From Pseudomonadota bacterium (GTDB taxonomy: Bacteria; Pseudomonadota; Gammaproteobacteria; Burkholderiales; Thiobacillaceae), in the NCBI GenBank assembly GCA_021821425.1, contig JAKACL010000050.1, positions 1-13,445 on the forward strand: 13,445 nucleotides of DNA, given 5' to 3'. The notes beneath the pieces are model-generated. The model was not told where the DNA came from. It saw only the letters and a list, made by a program, of their open reading frames with translations, and ran no database searches. The stretch's first letter is position 1, and every line of letters begins with the position of its first letter. The translations under genes and the position numbers were made by a program. This document shows positions 6,329 through 13,445 of the stretch, one piece after another.

Positions 6329-6380
6329 TAAGCAGGGTGTCCGAATCGATTGGCGCCGGCCGCGGCTCGCCTCGCCAAAT

Positions 6381-6398
6381 TGTCGCCGTTTAGAGACG
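6381..6398. promoter_or_regulatory. Candidate GlrR binding site 1 (TGTC-N10-GACG)
   Basis: TGTC (6381-6384) and GACG (6395-6398) flank ten bases, one mismatch from TGTC-N10-GACA. The centre is about 94 bp upstream of the -24 GG of the EF-hand/BON promoter, a normal distance for a sigma-54 activator. The motif is, as I recall, that of GlrR at E. coli glmY. Confidence 0.5.
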
Positions 6399-6404
6399 GG
6401 CGCA

Positions 6405-6422
6405 GCCATGGGGACCCATGGC
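6405..6422. repeat. Perfect 18-bp palindrome GCCATGGG-GA-CCCATGGC
   Basis: The two 8-bp arms are perfectly complementary around a 2-bp centre. It lies between the two TGTC-N10-GAC sites, about 119 bp upstream of the -24 element. There is no U-run, so it is not a terminator, and so short a loop does not favour an RNA hairpin; a dimeric protein operator is more likely. The protein is unknown. Confidence 0.5.
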
Positions 6423-6443
6423 CTTGAATTCATTCATGTATTT

Positions 6444-6461
6444 TGTCTGTTGCCGGCGACA
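6444..6461. promoter_or_regulatory. Candidate GlrR binding site 2 (TGTC-N10-GACA)
   Basis: TGTC (6444-6447) and GACA (6458-6461) are separated by exactly ten bases, a perfect match to the motif. Its centre is 63 bp, or six helical turns, from that of site 1, so both would present protein on the same face of the DNA. It is about 157 bp upstream of the -24 element. Confidence 0.55.
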
Positions 6462-6489
6462 CTCGCGCTATCACGCAGCACACTGGCGC

Positions 6490-6512
6490 AAAAAAAGGGA
6501 GCCTTGGCTCCC
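6490..6512 (-). terminator. Intrinsic terminator of the DUF1328 gene
   Basis: Read on the minus strand, GGGAGCC-AA-GGCTCCC is followed by seven T residues (6496-6490). The 7-bp perfect GC-rich stem starts 20 bp after the stop of the DUF1328 gene. It isolates this gene from the downstream EF-hand/BON promoter region, making the DUF1328 message monocistronic. Confidence 0.9.
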
Positions 6513-6532
6513 CTCTGAGGCGTGACGTCCGG

Positions 6533-6700
6533 TCAGGTTGCAGGCGGACTGCGGCCGGTGACAAGCAGTACCAGGAATACCACCAGACCCACGACAAACA
6601 GGACCTTGGCGATCAGGGTTGCGGTGCCGGCAATGCCCGCAAAACCGAAGATGCCGGCAACGATGGCGACGATCAGGAAAGTAACGGCCCATCCAAACAT
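6533..6700 (-). CDS. DUF1328 small membrane protein (UPF0391, YtjA-like)
   Basis: This 55-residue protein begins [20 protein letters not shown] and continues [19 protein letters not shown], then a Val/Leu-rich helix, ending TGRSPPAT. The two hydrophobic helices with GFAGIAGTA between them are the hallmark of the DUF1328/UPF0391 family, which includes E. coli YtjA. These are inner-membrane proteins without a known molecular function; expression under stress has been suggested for relatives. AGAGGAG precedes the ATG at 6700 by 6 nt. A sigma-54 type promoter lies 54-69 bp upstream and a strong terminator follows, so this is a self-contained unit. Because of the adjacent GlrR gene, it is a good candidate for direct GlrR control. 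Confidence 0.9.
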   Translation of the reverse strand: MFGWAVTFLIVAIVAGIFGFAGIAGTATLIAKVLFVVGLVVFLVLLVTGRSPPAT

Positions 6701-6753
6701 AAGGTGCTCCTCTCTGGATTGATAGCGTGCCGCAATGGCGCTAACCCTTCCTA

Positions 6754-6769
6754 TGCAGAGGCCGTGCCA
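6754..6769 (-). promoter_or_regulatory. Sigma-54 (-24/-12) promoter of the DUF1328 gene
   Basis: On the minus strand the sequence is TGGCACG-GCCT-CTGCA, one mismatch from TGGCACG-N4-TTGCW, with the invariant GG and GC exactly 10 nt apart. The start would be near 6743, giving a leader of about 43 nt, almost the same as at the EF-hand/BON promoter. This is the better match of the two sigma-54 promoters. Confidence 0.75.
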
Positions 6770-6813
6770 GTTAAATTAAAGTGTGTAGGATCAGTCACCT
6801 GCGTGTGTGTCCG

Positions 6814-6847
6814 GACGCCGCCCGCGGTACATGACCGCGCCGGCGTC
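6814..6847. repeat. GC-rich inverted repeat between glrR and the DUF1328 promoter
   Basis: GACGCC (6814-6819) pairs with GGCGTC (6842-6847) and CGCGGT (6823-6828) with ACCGCG (6834-6839) around the loop ACATG, with a small internal bulge. It starts just beyond the glrR stop codon. A long GC stem without U-run might still end or stabilise the glrR message. It also lies between the DUF1328 promoter and its candidate upstream site, so a DNA role is possible. Confidence 0.4.
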
Positions 6848-6861
6848 GCCCGCCCCCGACA
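6844..6861. promoter_or_regulatory. Near-match GlrR site upstream of the DUF1328 promoter (CGTC-N10-GACA)
   Basis: CGTC (6844-6847) and GACA (6858-6861) with ten bases between differ at one base from TGTC-N10-GACA. The centre is about 84 bp upstream of the -24 element and ends next to the glrR stop codon. CG-rich surroundings raise the chance of an accidental match, so this is less certain than the two sites before the EF-hand/BON gene. Confidence 0.3.
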
Positions 6862-6862
6862 C

Positions 6863-8208
<1,346 letters not shown>

Positions 8209-8212
<4 letters not shown>

Positions 8213-8679
8213 GGTGTGCGGGGCGGGGTGTTGCGCTGTTGCAGGGATTTTTCCAGCGCCTTGATCTGCTCGAGCTTGTCCTGCAGTTCCTGCGCGCGCA
8301 GCGTCTGCTGCCGGAGTTCGATGCGTGCCCGCAGCGATCGTTTCATCAGTTCCAGCAGCGCCTGGGTGCGGGCATCGACCTCGCCAAGGGCGCCCAGGTT
8401 TTTCAGACTGCGCTCGAGCGCGTCCACGCTGTCCTCGCGTTCCAGCAAGGCGGCCAGCAGAAAACGCCGCCCGTCGTCGAGACGGCGCTCGTTTTCCAGC
8501 GCGGCCAGTTCGCGCCGCCGCTGCTCGCCCGTCAACGCCGCCACCCGCGCAAGTTCGCTCGACAGGGCTGTCGTGTCCAGGCCGGCCGGCGTGCTGCGGG
8601 AGGGCGGCTGCTCGGACAGGGGGGCACAGCCCCCCAGCGTCAGCAACAGCCCGGCAAGTAAAAGGGTTTTGAAGATCAT
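8209..8679 (-). CDS. QseG/YfhG-like lipoprotein of the GlrKR system
   Basis: I start at the ATG at 8679, which overlaps the glrK stop as ATGA and begins a lipoprotein signal peptide (MIFKTLLLAGLLLTLGGC, lipid-bearing Cys18). A longer open frame from 8898 lies inside glrK and lacks these marks. The 156-residue product has a Pro/Ser-rich linker, then a mostly helical Arg/Leu/Glu-rich body with a coiled-coil-like C-terminus (about 115-150). In E. coli the gene between glrK and glrR encodes the outer-membrane lipoprotein QseG, which modulates the kinase. The position and lipobox agree, but this protein is clearly shorter than E. coli QseG, and sequence similarity may be slight. Likely role: an envelope sensor partner of GlrK. 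Confidence 0.78.
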
Positions 8680-10115
8680 TTCGGTATCGGCCAGGTTAAA
8701 CGAAAGCAGGTTGACCACGGCGGGCAGTCCTCCACGTCGACGCTGCCGCCCGCAGCCAGCAGCGATTCCCGCACGATCGACAGGCCCAGTCCGCTGCCCT
8801 TGACCGTGCTGGCGGGCTGGCGCGCGCCCTGGAAAAACGGCTCGAAGACGCGGCTGCGCTCGGCCTCGGGGATGCCTTCGCCTTCGTCGCATACCCACAC
8901 GGCGACCGCGTCGTCGACGGCCGCACTTTTCACCAGGATGCGTCCGCCCTCGGGACTGAATTTGACCGCATTCGACAACAGGTTGTCGAGTGCGGTTTCC
9001 AGCTGGCTGCGATCGGCGTGCACGGTGGCGGCGTCCAGCTGCATCTCAATGCGGACGTTGCGTGCCTCGAGTGCCAGACGCTGGCGGGCCAGCACGCTGG
9101 CGAGGGCGGCGCCCAGCGCTTGCGGCGCGGTCGGCAACAGCGTGGCGTCGCGCATCATGCCGCTGTAGCGAATCAGGTCCTCGATGCGTTTTTGCAGATC
9201 GCGGCTGGCGCTGTCCATGATGGTGACGATGCTGCGCTGACGGGGGTTGAGGCTGCCGGCCAGTTCGTCGCCCAGCAGCGCGACGCCTTCGCGCAGCGAG
9301 GCCAGCGGGGTTTTCAGCTCGTGCGACACGTGGCGCAGGAAGCGCAGCTTCTGGTCTTCCAGCGCCTTCAGGCGTTGGCGCAGCCAGTCGATCTCGCGGC
9401 CCAGTTCGACGATGTCCTGCGGCCCGCTGATGGCCGGCAACGGACGCAAGTCGGCCTCGCCGAGCTGCTGGATCGACGCCTTGAGCTGCTTGATCGGGCG
9501 GTTGATCATCCAGGAAAACACCGCCGCCAGCAGCAAGGTCAGCGGAATCAGCGCCAGTGCCAGCACGATCAGACGCTGGCGGGTCGCCTGCACGGTCGAT
9601 TCCAGGTCCTGCAGTTCGCGCTGCACCGCGGCGTCGGCTTCGGCGAGCAGGGTGCGCGCGTCGCCATGTAGCGCGTCGAAGGCCGGGTCGAGCGCATTGA
9701 AGCCTGCACTGTCGAGAAAGCTGCCGGGCTGGATCTGGCGATACAGGCTGAGGCTGCGGGTCTGCAGTGCGGCCAGCGTGGTGCGTGCCGGCGCGTCGAC
9801 GAGTTCGCTGTCGAGCCGTGCCAGCAGGGTTTGCAGTTCGTCGAAGCGGGTTCGCAGGGCGGGCGCAAACTCGGCGTCCTGCAGCAGGTGATACTGGCCG
9901 GCGGCACGCTGCAGCTGGCTGACCGATTCGGCAATCTGCCGCACGTCGCGGGTGATGGTAAGGCTGTTGCGGGTGAACAGGCGCTGGGTGTCGACGACAT
10001 CCTGCAATACGTGCACCGCATTGATCAGGCCGCTCGCCAGCGGCACGATCAGCACGCCCATGGCGACGATGACGAGGATGGTGAACGAGCGGGGGTAGTA
10101 GGGGGTCGCGAGCAT
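8676..10115 (-). CDS. glrK: Sensor histidine kinase GlrK (QseE/YfhK)
   Basis: The 479-residue inner-membrane kinase should phosphorylate GlrR. It has TM1 at about 11-31, a helical periplasmic sensor (about 32-182), TM2 at about 183-204 and a HAMP linker (about 205-255). The HisKA domain carries phospho-acceptor His265 in HVSHELKTP. The ATPase domain has the N box (Asn378, Asn382), the G1 box DEGEGIP at 410-416, the F box FEPFF, and the G2 box GSGLGLS at 440-446. All catalytic motifs are intact. The start at 10115 has no clear Shine-Dalgarno. The gene begins 78 bp after gltD with no terminator that I can see between them, so read-through from gltBD is possible. It is the first of three genes joined by ATGA overlaps. 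Confidence 0.9.
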   Translation of the reverse strand: MLATPYYPRSFTILVIVAMGVLIVPLASGLINAVHVLQDVVDTQRLFTRNSLTITRDVRQIAESVSQLQRAAGQYHLLQDAEFAPALRTRFDELQTLLARLDSELVDAPARTTLAALQTRSLSLYRQIQPGSFLDSAGFNALDPAFDALHGDARTLLAEADAAVQRELQDLESTVQATRQRLIVLALALIPLTLLLAAVFSWMINRPIKQLKASIQQLGEADLRPLPAISGPQDIVELGREIDWLRQRLKALEDQKLRFLRHVSHELKTPLASLREGVALLGDELAGSLNPRQRSIVTIMDSASRDLQKRIEDLIRYSGMMRDATLLPTAPQALGAALASVLARQRLALEARNVRIEMQLDAATVHADRSQLETALDNLLSNAVKFSPEGGRILVKSAAVDDAVAVWVCDEGEGIPEAERSRVFEPFFQGARQPASTVKGSGLGLSIVRESLLAAGGSVDVEDCPPWSTCFRLTWPIPK

Positions 10116-10193
10116 CCGGACGAGGTTCAGGCGTGGACTCGCAGCCGTGCGCCGGACGCGCAGGCGATGGCGGCCCTCACGCCGGCGGCGGGA

Positions 10194-13445
<3,252 letters not shown>

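Noticed and set aside
8679..8898. Longer N-terminus for the lipoprotein gene, from 8898
   Set aside because: It would overlap glrK by over 200 bp, its extra residues are Arg-rich, and it would bury the lipobox signal peptide. The ATGA overlap at 8679 is much better.
10116..10193. Terminator between gltD and glrK
   Set aside because: The gap has GC-rich partial dyads but no perfect stem followed by T residues.

Overview
The window reads as GC-rich chromosomal DNA of a betaproteobacterium. The basis is the gene content (GltB/GltD glutamate synthase, a HemE of the E. coli type, PriA, a GlrK-lipoprotein-GlrR operon) and the protein style. A Thiobacillus-, Nitrosomonadales- or Rhodocyclales-like host is an inference only. 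There are 14 protein genes. All but one lie on the minus strand, and both ends are cut inside genes (priA on the left, gltB on the right). No tRNA, rRNA, insertion sequence, phage gene or CRISPR array is visible.

Layout, left to right. (1) 1-488: N-terminal part of PriA. (2) 489-832: gene-free and AT-richer, with DnaA-box-like sequences and a TTGACA dyad. (3) 833-3873: a minus-strand run made of a small secreted helical protein, a glycine-zipper protein, hemE and a Tim44-domain membrane protein. (4) 3874-4145: divergent control region with GTAAC boxes at a 10-bp period. (5) 4146-5285: a plus-strand FadL-family outer-membrane channel closed by a good intrinsic terminator. (6) 5376-6700: three small envelope genes on the minus strand, namely a putative lipoprotein, a periplasmic EF-hand plus BON protein, and a 55-residue DUF1328/YtjA membrane protein. 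(7) 6863-10115: the GlrK-QseG-GlrR two-component operon, whose genes overlap by ATGA. (8) 10194-13445: gltD and the C-terminal part of gltB.

The most interesting signal is regulatory. GlrR is a sigma-54 activator with an intact GAFTGA loop. Directly beside its gene, two promoters have exact GG-N10-GC (-24/-12) spacing, one before the EF-hand/BON gene and one before the DUF1328 gene. The first also has two TGTC-N10-GAC(A/G) sites with centres 63 bp apart, 94 and 157 bp upstream of the -24 element, and an IHF-like site between them and the promoter. TGTC-N10-GACA is, as I recall it, the site GlrR uses at E. coli glmY. The second promoter has a one-mismatch version of the site about 84 bp upstream. 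This suggests a compact local regulon: GlrK and its lipoprotein sense an envelope signal, and GlrR with sigma-54 switches on small envelope-protection genes next door. The system sits directly downstream of glutamate synthase; in E. coli the same three genes sit next to glnB.
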